A DNA stretch of 64,000 nt from the NCBI RefSeq assembly GCF_001612825.1, contig NZ_BDBE01000033.1, positions 62,001-126,000 of the forward strand, given 5' to 3'. Below, piece by piece: positions 1-9,103 of the stretch. Position numbers and translations under genes: made by a program. The stretch comes from Nocardia caishijiensis NBRC 108228 (GTDB lineage Bacteria > Actinomycetota > Actinomycetes > Mycobacteriales > Mycobacteriaceae). Below the pieces are notes generated by a model. It saw nothing but the letters and a program-made list of their open reading frames with translations, did no database searches and had not been told where the DNA came from. Position 1 is the stretch's first letter. Every line of letters begins with the position of its first letter.

Positions 1-604
<604 letters not shown>

Positions 605-672
605 ATACGGAAGCCTATCGGTGCGGGTAACGGGGATGCGATGCGGAGCGGGCCGGTGCCGCGGACCAACCC

Positions 673-1242
673 TCAGGCGTCGACCTGCGCGGGGATGCCT
701 TCGATCGGCATCTCGTCCGGCGAGCGCGCCGGGAGGGAATCCGCCGCGGACGTAGAGGCTACGGCAGAGCGGCCCTCGGGCGCATACTCGCCCTCCGCCG
801 CCCGCGGTGTGACAGCCGACAGTGCAGCGCCCTGATGCTCGGAAATATTCCGCACCGGGTGCGGAGTGAATCGTGGCGCCTCCGACCGCCGCTGGATCGT
901 GGCGCTGCATCGGCCGAGGTCCGGCCCCACCGCGACGGCGCGCATCTCCAGGTCGCGCCGTTCGCCGCCGTCCTTGCCCCGGTATTCGTGCGAACGCAGC
1001 TGACCGTAGGCGATCACCGGGTCACCCCGGCGCAGTGACCGGTCGACCCCGGTGACCAATCTGCGCCAGCAGCTCACCGTGAGATAGAGCGTGCCCGCGT
1101 CGACCCATTCGCCCGAGGTCGGGTCGAACCGGCGTGCGGTGCTCGCCATCCGGAACGACACCACCTGTTCGCCGTTGGCCAGATCCCGTCGCACGGGGTG
1201 GTTGACCACCGTGCCGATCACCGTCGCATTCGCCTCGTACAT
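673..1242 (-). CDS. Single-stranded DNA-binding protein (accessory SSB)
   Basis: 189 residues. An OB-fold SSB domain fills about residues 1-110 (MYEANATVIGTVVNHPVRRD; later SFRMAST, WRRL and GDPVIAYGQL, the typical SSB strand pattern). The tail is low-complexity and lacks the acidic DDDIPF-type C-terminus through which the main replicative SSB recruits partners. It therefore looks like the accessory, Rv2478c-type paralogue rather than the rpsF-linked ssb. It lies 68 bases upstream of ettA on the same strand and could be co-transcribed. A role in competence, recombination or stress repair is inference from other SSB paralogues. Confidence 0.85.
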   Translation of the reverse strand: MYEANATVIGTVVNHPVRRDLANGEQVVSFRMASTARRFDPTSGEWVDAGTLYLTVSCWRRLVTGVDRSLRRGDPVIAYGQLRSHEYRGKDGGERRDLEMRAVAVGPDLGRCSATIQRRSEAPRFTPHPVRNISEHQGAALSAVTPRAAEGEYAPEGRSAVASTSAADSLPARSPDEMPIEGIPAQVDA

Positions 1243-1278
1243 CGAAACCGCCCCCGCTCAGACTTTCGGTGTTGTTGC

Positions 1279-1303
1279 TCTGACCATCCAAGGATGGATC
1301 AGA
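1279..1303. terminator. Hairpin between the dehydratase gene and ssb
   Basis: Inverted repeat: TCTGA/TCAGA outer arms (one unpaired base) and CCATCC-AA-GGATGG inner arms. It sits 67 bases past the stop of the PLP dehydratase and 37 bases before the ssb start. It could terminate the upstream operon or be an operator for ssb. There is no U tract. Confidence 0.4.
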
Positions 1304-1370
1304 CAGGCACCGCCGCACCGACGCCGACGCGATTTGTGGACAACTTCGCGGGTTGTGGAGATCTACCGTG

Positions 1371-2345
1371 TCAGAACACGGGGAGTTCGGTGTTCGCCCC
1401 GCACAACACCACGATCGGGCGTACGCCGGGCTCCGGGGTGTAGGCCCCGCTCTGCACCGCGGCCAACGCCGCCGCACCCTCCAGTTCGACGACCACGCGG
1501 AACTCGCGCCACAGGTACTCGCGCGCCCTGGTCACCGCGTCGTCGGCCACGCCGAGCGCACGCATCTGATGACGGCTGGCGATGTCGTAGGCGATGGTGC
1601 CGACGCGGGTCGCGCACATCGGTTCGTCACCGGCCGACGGCGCGGCCACCTCCACCGGCTTACCCGCCGCGAGCGCGGCCGACAGCGCGGGCGTGTGCTC
1701 GGATTCCACGCCGACGATCTGGCGCCGCTTGCCGAGCGCGGCACCGAGCCCGGCGATCAGGCCGCCGCATCCGACCGCCGCCAGCACCGGCGGCCGCCCA
1801 CGCACCTGTTCCTCCAGCTCGAGTCCGATGATGCCCGCACCTGCCACCACCGAGGGGATGTCGTCGGCGTGCAGATGTCCGGCGCCGCGTTCGGCGGCCA
1901 GTGTCACCGCGTGCCGTTCGGCTTCGGCGAAGGTCGCCCCGTGCCACAGCACCTCGGCGCCGTGCGCCCACATGGCGGCGACCTTCGTGTGCGGTGCGGA
2001 TTCGGGCACGACGACCGTGCATTCCTTGCCGAGCTGCGCCGCGGCCAGGGCGAACGCGATCCCGGCGTTGCCACCCGAGGCGACGACGACATGCTCCGCC
2101 GACTCCTCGGCCAACAGCGCGTTGAACGCGCCACGCACCTTGAACGTGCCGCCGTGCTGCAGGAACTCCATCTTCAGCGATACCGGCACCGGTCCGTCGG
2201 GCCCGTCGACACTGGTGTGGAAAACCGGTGTCTTGCGCACCCGACCCGATAATCGACGCCGCGCCGTGCGCACATCGGTTCGCAGCACGCGCGGCACCCT
2301 GACCGGTCGGCTCGTCTGGCTCGCCGGTGTACCGCATTCGGTCAC
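1371..2345 (-). CDS. PLP-dependent threonine/serine dehydratase family protein
   Basis: 324 residues, fold-type II PLP enzyme. The cofactor lysine lies in the motif GGTFKVRGAFN and the phosphate-binding glycine loop reads SGGNAGIA; both are diagnostic of threonine/serine ammonia-lyases. There is no C-terminal ACT domain, so it resembles the shorter catabolic class rather than IlvA. The probable reaction is L-threonine or L-serine to a 2-oxo acid plus ammonia. The GTG start overlaps the stop of the upstream membrane-protein gene as GTGA (2342-2345), which implies translational coupling. Substrate cannot be read from sequence; diaminopropionate-like or racemase activity is possible in this fold. 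Confidence 0.85.
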   Translation of the reverse strand: MTECGTPASQTSRPVRVPRVLRTDVRTARRRLSGRVRKTPVFHTSVDGPDGPVPVSLKMEFLQHGGTFKVRGAFNALLAEESAEHVVVASGGNAGIAFALAAAQLGKECTVVVPESAPHTKVAAMWAHGAEVLWHGATFAEAERHAVTLAAERGAGHLHADDIPSVVAGAGIIGLELEEQVRGRPPVLAAVGCGGLIAGLGAALGKRRQIVGVESEHTPALSAALAAGKPVEVAAPSAGDEPMCATRVGTIAYDIASRHQMRALGVADDAVTRAREYLWREFRVVVELEGAAALAAVQSGAYTPEPGVRPIVVLCGANTELPVF

Positions 2346-4423
2346 GGACGCACCCCACGGTCGCGCCGCGCCAGCTCGGCGTACATCGCGTTGTAGGCGT
2401 TGAGTTCGGCGTCGTTGTCACGGTCGGCCGCGCGGTCGGTGCGCTTGGCCAGCCGTTGATCGCTGCGTGACCACTGGATCAGCAGCGCCAGCATCACCAC
2501 GACCAGCGGCACCTCACCGCTCGCCCACGCGAAGCTGCCGCCGTTGCGCTGGTCGGCGAGCAGGTCGATATTCCAGCCGAGGTCGAGGGTGCGATAGAAC
2601 CAGCCGCCGAGCACGGTCGTCATGCTCATCAGAGCGATGCCGAAGAAGGCGTGGAACGGCAGGGTGCCGAACACCATGGCCAGCTTGGTCAACGGCGCCA
2701 CCTCACGCGGTTTGGGATCGATGCCGATCACCACCCAGTAGAACAGATAACCGCTGATGAGGAAGTGCGCGTTCATCATCAGGTGCGCCGCGTGCGAATC
2801 CACGTAGGCGTCGAAGATCCCACCGAGGTAGAGCGCGTAGAACCCGGCGACGAAGATCACCGCGGCGACCACGGGCTGGGTGAGGAAACGCGAGATCGGG
2901 TTGTGCACCGCCGCGAGAATCCACTCGCGCGGTCCCGGAATCCCGCCGCGACCGGCGGGCGAGAGCGCGCGCAGGGCGAGGGTCACCGCACCGCCCAGGG
3001 CGAGCAGGATCGGCGCGAGCATCGACAACGCCATGTGCGCGCCCATGTGCACACTGAACATGGCGGGCGCGTACCGGCCGACACCGGAGGACGTGGCGAG
3101 CAGCAGCACGAGACAGCCGCTGCACCAGGCGATGGTCCGGCCGAGCGGCCAGGCGTCGCCACGCGCGCGCAGCTTGCGCACGCCGAGCAGGTAGAGGACA
3201 GCGAGCACGATGGCGAGCGTCCCGAAGATCAGGTCGAAGCGCCAGTCGAACAGCAACCTGCCGACGGTCGGCGGGCCGTCGACGGTGTAGCCGAGTTCCA
3301 CCTCGGTCGGCGTCGGCACGGCGGTCGGCGGCGGGGGCGGAGTCCGTCCGAGACCGACCGCCAGCCCGATCGTGGCGGCGAAGATCAGCATCTCCACGCC
3401 CGCGAACCGGATCAGCGCGGCGCGATCGCGCGCGTCGGCCGCCAGTGCGGGCAACGCGGCCCGCCGCTGCAGGAAACCGACGCCCGCGAGCAGCACCAGA
3501 GCCGCCGTCTTGGCGAGCACGAGCCTGCCGTATGTCGTGGTGAACAGATCGGCCGCGGGAACGCGAACCCAGGCGTTGATCACACCGCTGAGCGCGATGA
3601 CCACGATCGCGACGGTCGCGGCCAGCGAGAAACGACGCGCGGCCACATCGGTGTCCGCCCCGCCGCGCAGCGCGTGAGCCAGCACCGCGACCAGCCCACC
3701 GACCCATACCGCGGCCGAGATCATGTGCAGGATGAGCGAGTTGGTCGCCACGTCGTGCGAACCACCCGAGGACGAATGTCCGGTCAGGGCCAACGGCATC
3801 ATGGTGGCGATCGCGAGCGCGAGCAGGATCGGCGTCCAACTCCAGCGCAACGCCAAACGGCAGCCGATCGCGAGGACGAGCGCCAGCAACGTCGTCGTCC
3901 GCCAGGCACCCGCCACCTCGACCTGGGCGATCACCGGCCACAGCACCTCGGGCCGCCAGATCGACCCCACCGGCTGACCCGTCGTGTCCGACACCGTCAG
4001 CGGAACGAGCAACGCCGCGCACACCGCCCAGACGATCGCCGCGTCCGAGGCCCGCCGCACCGCCCGATACCCACCGGCCTCGAGCAACCCGCTGTCCTTC
4101 GGCGGCAGCAGGAACGCCGCGAACAGCAACGAACCGACCGTCACCGCGGCGGCCAGGTCGGCAACAGCCCGCAACGCGGGCAATCCGTACGTGGTGAGCG
4201 CGCCCGGATCGGGAATCCCCAGCAAACTCAGCGCCTGCGCCGCCGACAACGCGACGACGATCGCCGCGACCGCCGCGGCCACCGCCCCCGCGATCACGCC
4301 GAGCGCACCGAACGTCCGCCCACCCGCCGAGGCACCGCCGCCCGTCGCGCCCGCCCGAGCCGTCTCCGCCGGTCCAGCGCCGTCGCCGACGGTTCCTGCG
4401 GAGCGGTCTTGCGATAACGACAT
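2342..4423 (-). CDS. CopD-CtaG fusion integral membrane protein
   Basis: About 693 residues and strongly hydrophobic throughout. The first half carries a CopD-like copper-resistance membrane domain (region with LALTGHSSSGGSHD, then LHMISAAVWVGGLVAVLAHA). The second half is a CtaG/caa3 assembly domain with conserved histidines (MFSVHMGAHMALSM; SHAAHLMMNAHFLISGYLFYW). Known relatives such as Rv0102 are predicted to handle copper delivery to cytochrome oxidase. The start at ATG 4421-4423 is chosen because the longer reading frame runs back into tRNA-Arg. The N-terminus is Gly/Ala-rich before the first membrane helix. The gene heads a two-gene unit with the dehydratase. Confidence 0.88.
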   Translation of the reverse strand: MSLSQDRSAGTVGDGAGPAETARAGATGGGASAGGRTFGALGVIAGAVAAAVAAIVVALSAAQALSLLGIPDPGALTTYGLPALRAVADLAAAVTVGSLLFAAFLLPPKDSGLLEAGGYRAVRRASDAAIVWAVCAALLVPLTVSDTTGQPVGSIWRPEVLWPVIAQVEVAGAWRTTTLLALVLAIGCRLALRWSWTPILLALAIATMMPLALTGHSSSGGSHDVATNSLILHMISAAVWVGGLVAVLAHALRGGADTDVAARRFSLAATVAIVVIALSGVINAWVRVPAADLFTTTYGRLVLAKTAALVLLAGVGFLQRRAALPALAADARDRAALIRFAGVEMLIFAATIGLAVGLGRTPPPPPTAVPTPTEVELGYTVDGPPTVGRLLFDWRFDLIFGTLAIVLAVLYLLGVRKLRARGDAWPLGRTIAWCSGCLVLLLATSSGVGRYAPAMFSVHMGAHMALSMLAPILLALGGAVTLALRALSPAGRGGIPGPREWILAAVHNPISRFLTQPVVAAVIFVAGFYALYLGGIFDAYVDSHAAHLMMNAHFLISGYLFYWVVIGIDPKPREVAPLTKLAMVFGTLPFHAFFGIALMSMTTVLGGWFYRTLDLGWNIDLLADQRNGGSFAWASGEVPLVVVMLALLIQWSRSDQRLAKRTDRAADRDNDAELNAYNAMYAELARRDRGVRP

Positions 4424-4557
4424 GTCAACGAGGGTAGTTCGGCCCCCTCCCCCACGCGCCCATGGGTCGTCGCTCCCGACCCCGCCCACCACCCGGTCGG
4501 TCGCTATACTTTTCGCGCTGGACACCGAAGCCGACATCGACAAAGGTGAATGCGTCT

Positions 4558-4631
4558 GCCTCCGTAGCTCAGTTGGATAGAGCAAGGGCCTTCTAATCCC
4601 TAGGTCGCAGGTTCGATTCCTGCCGGGGGCG
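4558..4631 (+). tRNA. tRNA-Arg (anticodon TCT)
   Basis: Acceptor arms GCCTCCG/CGGGGGC pair fully (one T-G). The anticodon loop CTTCTAA gives TCT. The T arm contains GGTTCGATTCC. CCA is not encoded. A strong terminator follows at once, and a broken integrase lies just downstream, so this tRNA probably served as an attachment site. Confidence 0.95.
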
Positions 4632-4637
4632 CAAAAA

Positions 4638-4672
4638 GGCTCCTGACCTGCACAGATTGCCGGTCAGGAGCC
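4638..4672 (+). terminator. Rho-independent terminator of tRNA-Arg
   Basis: Perfect 11-bp stem GGCTCCTGACC / GGTCAGGAGCC with a 13-base loop, beginning six bases after the tRNA. A short T-containing tail (GTCTTC) follows. The A5 run before it may make it work in reverse as well. Confidence 0.8.
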
Positions 4673-4721
4673 GTCTTCATTCTCGGCACAATGCTTTAAC
4701 AGCCAGGAACTTCGCAGATAG

Positions 4722-5083
4722 ACTGCCTGCATAGGTCAGGATCTGGACGATATTGACGAGCTCCTCGAAGACTTCATGAGCGAACTGCGACAGCAGATCA
4801 AGTCCAAGGGGACGATCGACACCTACTCCAGGGACGTCGGCTACTTCCGCAAGTACCTCGTGAGCAAGGACCTGCCGCCAACTCTCTATCCCTGACACGT
4901 TCTGTGCTCGGGGGCTACATCGAGCACACCCTGAACCGCCTGAATCAGCGGACCCGGAAGCCCCTGACGCCGGAGTTCGCTCACCGGCAGTACCGAAGCT
5001 TGCAGCAGTTCCCGTCCAAGATGTCTCAGCTCGTGCGCGTGTTCCACAGGAACTCGGCGGACCGAAGCCATCAACTCTGTTGA
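4722..5083 (+). pseudogene. Remnant of a tRNA-linked tyrosine recombinase (phage integrase)
   Basis: Two adjoining reading frames together make the N-terminal core-binding (SAM-like) domain of a tyrosine recombinase. Frame 1 (4722-4895) reads ELRQQIKSKGTIDTYSRDVG and FRKYLVSKDLPPTL before a stop. About ten bases on, in another frame, GGYIEHTLNRLNQRT and KPLTPEFAHRQYRSLQQF continue to a stop at 5081. This is a frameshift within the domain, and the whole catalytic R-H-R-Y part is gone. The location, 90 bases after tRNA-Arg and reading away from it, is the classic position for the integrase of an element inserted in a tRNA 3' end. It cannot be active. Confidence 0.75.
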
Positions 5084-5097
5084 GGGCTGGTACGGCT

Positions 5098-5119
5098 GAA
5101 CCGGCTCAGGAACCGGTTC
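5098..5119 (-). terminator. Weak hairpin overlapping the hxlR-type stop codon
   Basis: GAACCGG / CCGGTTC arms with an 8-base loop containing the stop codon of the HxlR-type gene. It could end that transcript. There is no U tract, so low confidence. Confidence 0.3.
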
Positions 5120-5456
5120 GGACGACATCTTCACCCATGAGGTGCTCGCGACCCCAGGCCTCCAAGGGGAGCAGCGCGCTGTTGAGGAGCTCGCCCAGCG
5201 GTGTCAGGGAGTATTCGACCCGGGGCGGCACCTCGTTGTACACCCTCCGATGGACGATCCCGTCGGCCTCCAACTCGCGCAATTGCGTGGTGAGGACCTT
5301 CTCGGTGACGCCGTCCACCGCACGGCGCAACTCGCCGAAGCGGTGGGGGCGTTCGCTCAGCGGCCAGAGGATCATCATCTTCCACTTGCCGTTGAGTACC
5401 GACATGGTGGCGTCGAGTCCGCATCGGTACGCGCCCGGCTTGCGTGTCATCGGCAC
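5106..5456 (-). CDS. HxlR-family winged-helix transcriptional regulator
   Basis: 116 residues with the full HxlR/MarR-like DUF24 fold. The conserved N-terminal cysteine (YRCGLDATMSVLNGKWKMMIL) that often senses electrophiles or oxidants is present. The recognition region is FGELRRAVDGVTEKVLTTQL and the wing is RRVYNEVPPRVEYSLTPLG. Transcribed divergently from an NAD(P)-dependent reductase; 99 bases separate the starts, with direct repeats of GTGCGTAC between them. The arrangement suggests it represses itself and the reductase until a reactive small molecule appears; that trigger is inference. Confidence 0.92.
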   Translation of the reverse strand: MPMTRKPGAYRCGLDATMSVLNGKWKMMILWPLSERPHRFGELRRAVDGVTEKVLTTQLRELEADGIVHRRVYNEVPPRVEYSLTPLGELLNSALLPLEAWGREHLMGEDVVRTGS

Positions 5457-5493
5457 GATGGTTCCTTCCCTCTACCTGTCCGCTATCCCGGGA

Positions 5494-5519
5494 GTGCGTA
5501 CCCACTTCACTGTGCGTAC
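5494..5519. promoter_or_regulatory. Candidate HxlR operator (direct repeat)
   Basis: GTGCGTAC occurs at 5494-5501 and again at 5512-5519, an 18-base period, in the divergent promoter. GTAC-centred half-sites are common for HxlR proteins. The spacing puts both copies on similar helix faces. Confidence 0.5.
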
Positions 5520-5555
5520 TTGTTCGGCCCGGGGGCCGCGCCAACACTAAACCGC

Positions 5556-6419
5556 ATGTCCGACAACAAAAATAATGCGCTCACCGTCCTCGGGCTCGGC
5601 GACATGGGCTCGGCCCTGACCCGTTCGTGGCTCGCGGCGGGATACACAGTCACCGTGTGGAACCGCAGTTCCAGGCGGGCCCCGGAGGGGGCAGTGGTCG
5701 CCGCGACCGTCGCTGACGCCGTCACCGCGAACACGCTCGTGGTGGTGTGTCTCCTTGACGACGCGTCGGTGCGCGCGACCCTCGACGGCGTCGATCTGAC
5801 CGGCCGCGACATCGTCAACCTGACCACGAGCACACCCGCCGAGGCCCGTGCGCTCGCCGAATGGATCACCGCGCGCGGCGGTGGCTTCCTCGACGGCGGA
5901 ATCATGGCCGTTCCCTCCATGATCGGCGCCCCCGACTCCGGTGCCTATGTCTTCTACAGCGGTTCGGCACAGCTGCACGAGACCCATGCCGAGACCTTGG
6001 CGGTGCCCGCCGGAGTGAACTACGTCGGCACGGACGCCGGATTCGCAGCCCTCTACGACATCGCCCTCCTCAGCGCGATGTGGGGCATGTTCGCCGGCGC
6101 CGCACACGCGTTCGCGCTCATCGGGGGCGAGGACATCTCCCCGATCGAATTCGCGCCACTCATGGTGGCCTACCAACAGGCGATGGCCGGGTACGCCTAC
6201 GGCACCGCCGCGCAGCTGGCGAGCGGGGACTACACGAAAGGTGTGGAGTCGAACCTGGCGATGATGGCTACGACAAACGACACGCTACGACGTACCGCCC
6301 TGGAACAGGGCGTCAGCCCGGAACTTCTCGAGCCCTTCATGAAACTGATGGAGCGCCGAGTCGCCGAGGGCGGCGGGAACGAGTCGACCACCGGCGTCGT
6401 CGACCTTCTACGCGGCTGA
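5556..6419 (+). CDS. Imine-reductase/beta-hydroxyacid-dehydrogenase-like NAD(P) oxidoreductase
   Basis: 287 residues. An N-terminal Rossmann domain (VLGLGDMGSALTRSWLAAGY) is followed by NLTTSTPAEA and an all-helical dimerisation domain. The lysine used for catalysis by true 3-hydroxyisobutyrate dehydrogenases is not seen at the usual place; the region reads AALYDIALLSAMWG. A Tyr/Asp there is typical of imine reductases. It may reduce cyclic imines or ketones with NADPH. Start ATG 5556 is preferred over upstream in-frame codons because it follows the intergenic operator region and begins directly with the Rossmann strand. Divergent HxlR gene upstream. Confidence 0.82.
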   Translation: MSDNKNNALTVLGLGDMGSALTRSWLAAGYTVTVWNRSSRRAPEGAVVAATVADAVTANTLVVVCLLDDASVRATLDGVDLTGRDIVNLTTSTPAEARALAEWITARGGGFLDGGIMAVPSMIGAPDSGAYVFYSGSAQLHETHAETLAVPAGVNYVGTDAGFAALYDIALLSAMWGMFAGAAHAFALIGGEDISPIEFAPLMVAYQQAMAGYAYGTAAQLASGDYTKGVESNLAMMATTNDTLRRTALEQGVSPELLEPFMKLMERRVAEGGGNESTTGVVDLLRG

Positions 6420-6475
6420 CAGGACAACCGACCGACGCCCCCACTGCACTCGATCGGTCGCGCTGACACTCATCG

Positions 6476-6574
6476 CTGAACAAGATCCTCGAGGAGTTCG
6501 AATGCGACGGGCTGATCTGCATCGGCTACGCGGCGATCGGGATCATCGCCACCGAAGCCCACCGGGTGCGCCCG
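6476..6574 (+). pseudogene. Possible remnant of a Crp-type HTH C-terminus
   Basis: A short frame reads NKILEEFECDGLICIGYAAI then GIIATEAHR, which resembles the last helix and wing of Crp/Fnr-type regulators (L..F...GLI.IGY..I.I). It lacks any start or upstream domain and runs into the antisense of the next gene. Either a gene relic or a chance frame. Confidence 0.3.
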
Positions 6575-7231
6575 TCAACTGGTTCGCATACGCCTGGTGT
6601 CGTATGCCCATATCGCTATCTCGACGCGGTTGCGGGCGCCGAGTTTGGTCATCAGTGCGGCGACGTGGGACTTGACCGTGCTCAGGCCGACGAAGAGTTC
6701 GGTGGCTATCTCGGCGTTGGTGCGGCCGCGGGCAACCAGGGCGAGCACTTGCTCCTCGCGGTCGGTGAGCGGGTCGATGGGCTGGGCCGGTACCGCCGGG
6801 GCCTGGTCGGCGAAGGTGGCCAGTAGTCGGCGGGTGACGTTGGGGGCGATCAGCGCGTCCCCGTCGGCCGCCGCGTGGACGGACTGGACGAGCAGCTGCG
6901 GTCCGGCGTCTTTGAGCAGGAAGCCGCGGGCGCCCGCGCGGAGGGCGCCGAGGACGTACTCGTCGAGGTCGAAGGTGGTGATCACGACGACCGCCATCGG
7001 GTCCGGGACGCCTGGACCGGCCAGGCGCCGCGTCACTTCGACGCCGTCGAGGCCGGGCATTCGGATGTCGACGAGCAGGACGTCGGGACGCAGCCGGGTC
7101 GCCAGGTCGAGCGCCGCGAGCCCGTCCGCCGCCTCTCCCACGACTTCGAGGTCGGGTTGGGCGCCCAGGATCATCACCAGCCCGGTCCGGACCAGGTCCT
7201 GATCGTCGGCGACGACGACACGGATGCTCAT
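6575..7231 (-). CDS. NarL/LuxR-type response regulator
   Basis: 218 residues: receiver domain (acidic pair DD at 9-10, phospho-acceptor Asp55 in LLVDIRMPG, conserved Thr in VVITTFD and Lys in LLKDAG) and a C-terminal LuxR helix-turn-helix (LTDREEQVLALVARGRTNAE, then LSTVKSHVAALMTKLG). Its ATG overlaps the kinase stop as ATGA (7228-7231), so the pair is translationally coupled. Target genes are unknown; the membrane-protein gene transcribed divergently from the kinase (8504) is the nearest candidate. Confidence 0.95.
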   Translation of the reverse strand: MSIRVVVADDQDLVRTGLVMILGAQPDLEVVGEAADGLAALDLATRLRPDVLLVDIRMPGLDGVEVTRRLAGPGVPDPMAVVVITTFDLDEYVLGALRAGARGFLLKDAGPQLLVQSVHAAADGDALIAPNVTRRLLATFADQAPAVPAQPIDPLTDREEQVLALVARGRTNAEIATELFVGLSTVKSHVAALMTKLGARNRVEIAIWAYDTRRMRTS

Positions 7232-8355
7232 GCCAGCGCCTCCCCAGGCAGTACGGCCTCGACCACCCAGCCTCCCTCGGCCCCCGGCCCGGCGGAGAGC
7301 GATCCGCCGAGGAGCTGGGCGCGTTCGGCCATGCCGAGCAGGCCGAATCCTGGCTTCGGGGCCGGTCCGGGGTCGGCCTGTCCGTCGTCGCTGACACGCA
7401 ACCTGACCGCGTCACCCTCGCGGCGGACGTCGATTTCGACGCGGGTCGCGCTCCGGGCGTGCCGTACGGCATTGGTCAGCGACTCCTGCGCGAGCCGGTA
7501 GAGGGCGGCGTCCACGGGTCGTGCCAGCCGGGTCAGCGAATCGTCCAGCGACACCTCGACGACGGGTGTCGCGCCGGTGCGTGCCAGCCCGGGCAGGTCC
7601 GCGATACCCGGCTGGGGTGCCAAGGCGACCGCTTCGTCCGCACGCAGCACCCGGACCATGGTCCTCATTTCCGTCAGGGTTCGCGACGCTTCGGACTCGA
7701 TCGCGGCCAGGATCTCGGTTGCCTTCTCCGGCTGGACTCCGGCGACCACGCGCCCGGCCTGCGCCTGCACCGCGATGGCCGAGACATGGTGGGCCACGGT
7801 GTCGTGCAGCTCGCGCGCCAGCGCCAACCGCTCATGATTGCGGATCTCGTGCCGCTGACGACGCCAGAGATCCGCCCGGTAGCGGAACACCGCCGCGAGG
7901 GCGACGAACAACAACAGGAGGACGGTTCCGCCGAAAACGTCGGCCCACCCCGCGGCGGAGGCGTACATCCCGAGCGCGACGACGACGGTCACGAATGCCG
8001 TGCCAACCACCATCTCCCGTCCCGAACCCCACCGGACCAGGGAGTAGAGCAGGATCAGGTCGGCCGACATGGCGTAGAGGCCGAGGTCCTGGGTGTGCGC
8101 GGTCACCTGGAGGATCGCGAGCAGCCCGGCGACGCCCCACCCGACCAGGACAGCGATCAGGGGGCCGCGGCGGCGCCAGAGCAGGGCGGGAATCAACCCC
8201 AGCGTGAACACCGTGACCAGGGGTCGCCAGGGCAGGTCGGGCCGAGCGACGCTCTCGACCACGGCGGCGGCCGCGAGCACGCCTGCCACCAGCCAGTCGA
8301 GACGACCGATGGGTGGGGCGTCCGCGGCCCGCGGCTCATGCCAGACGGTGACCAC
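7228..8355 (-). CDS. HisKA_3-type sensor histidine kinase
   Basis: 375 residues. Six or so hydrophobic helices in residues 20-155 form a membrane sensor with little extracellular sequence. The dimerisation/phosphoacceptor motif is LARELHDTVAHHVSAIAVQA with His184. The GHKL ATPase domain has an N box (ESLTNAVRHA) and G motifs (VSDDG; KPGFGLLGMAERAQLLGG). This is the actinobacterial NarL-partner class, which usually reports on envelope stress. It pairs with the downstream response regulator through an ATGA overlap. Confidence 0.94.
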   Translation of the reverse strand: MVTVWHEPRAADAPPIGRLDWLVAGVLAAAAVVESVARPDLPWRPLVTVFTLGLIPALLWRRRGPLIAVLVGWGVAGLLAILQVTAHTQDLGLYAMSADLILLYSLVRWGSGREMVVGTAFVTVVVALGMYASAAGWADVFGGTVLLLLFVALAAVFRYRADLWRRQRHEIRNHERLALARELHDTVAHHVSAIAVQAQAGRVVAGVQPEKATEILAAIESEASRTLTEMRTMVRVLRADEAVALAPQPGIADLPGLARTGATPVVEVSLDDSLTRLARPVDAALYRLAQESLTNAVRHARSATRVEIDVRREGDAVRLRVSDDGQADPGPAPKPGFGLLGMAERAQLLGGSLSAGPGAEGGWVVEAVLPGEALA

Positions 8356-8503
8356 GGCTTCAGCATAGGGACCGGCGCTCCCCGGCGTATCCGTCGAAAG
8401 TACGAGAGCGAGATCATGCCATCGGCCAGGGCATTCCGACCTCCGGACCGGTGTGTTCGAGGCCAGGTCGGGCGATCGTGGACCTACCTACTCAACGGAG
8501 CCC

Positions 8504-8935
8504 ATGATGACGAACCCGCAACCCAGCACCACCCCGCAGGACCAGCCGATGCCGGTGCGCGCCAAGCTCGCCGCAGCGTGGACGAGCCTCATGTTCCTGT
8601 ACGCCTACGTGGACATTCTCAACTTCTTCACGCCCGGCGTCATCGACGACATCCTCGCCGGAAAGGTCTTCGAATTCGACCTCTCCCAAACCTTTTCGAC
8701 CACCGCGCTGATCCTGATGGCCGTCCCGATCTTCATGATCGTGCTGTCGATCACGCTGCCCGCCAGGGTGAACCGCTTCGCCAACCTCACCGTGGCATCG
8801 CTCTATGTTCCCGTGACGGCTTTCAACGTACTGGGCGAATCCTGGCTGTTCTTCTACGGCCTCGGCGTCGCGCTGGAACTGATCCTGCTCGTCCTCATCC
8901 TGCGGTACGCCTGGACCTGGCGCGCATGCGGCTGA
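8504..8935 (+). CDS. Small four-helix membrane protein (DUF6326-like)
   Basis: 143 residues with four predicted membrane helices. The first helix region reads LAAAWTSLMFLYAYVDILNF and is followed by TPGVIDDILAGKV, a pattern I associate with DUF6326 proteins found widely in soil bacteria without known function. ATG 8504 is used; ATG 8507 is equally possible. Divergent from the two-component system, so it may be a target of it. Confidence 0.7.
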   Translation: MMTNPQPSTTPQDQPMPVRAKLAAAWTSLMFLYAYVDILNFFTPGVIDDILAGKVFEFDLSQTFSTTALILMAVPIFMIVLSITLPARVNRFANLTVASLYVPVTAFNVLGESWLFFYGLGVALELILLVLILRYAWTWRACG

Positions 8936-9103
8936 ATTCTCCTCGACGTGGCCGTCGTAGGCAGCGAGAACCCGCGAGCAGGGTGCGCTAGTGCGCGGTC
9001 TGAACTTCCCCTCGGCTCCGTACGACCGCCGCCGATGAGCGGATCACGGTGCTCACCGAGCCGAAGCACGGCATCGCCCACTTCGCGGAACGGGAGAACC
9101 AGG

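Noticed and set aside
2651..4417. A 588-codon plus-strand frame opposite the CopD-CtaG gene
   Set aside because: Highly charged, repetitive RGDE composition without a fold; shadow of the membrane-protein codons.
4632..5105. A second copy of the tRNA-Arg 3' end as an attR site
   Set aside because: I looked for a repeat of GGTTCGATTCCTGCC nearby and elsewhere in the window and saw none.
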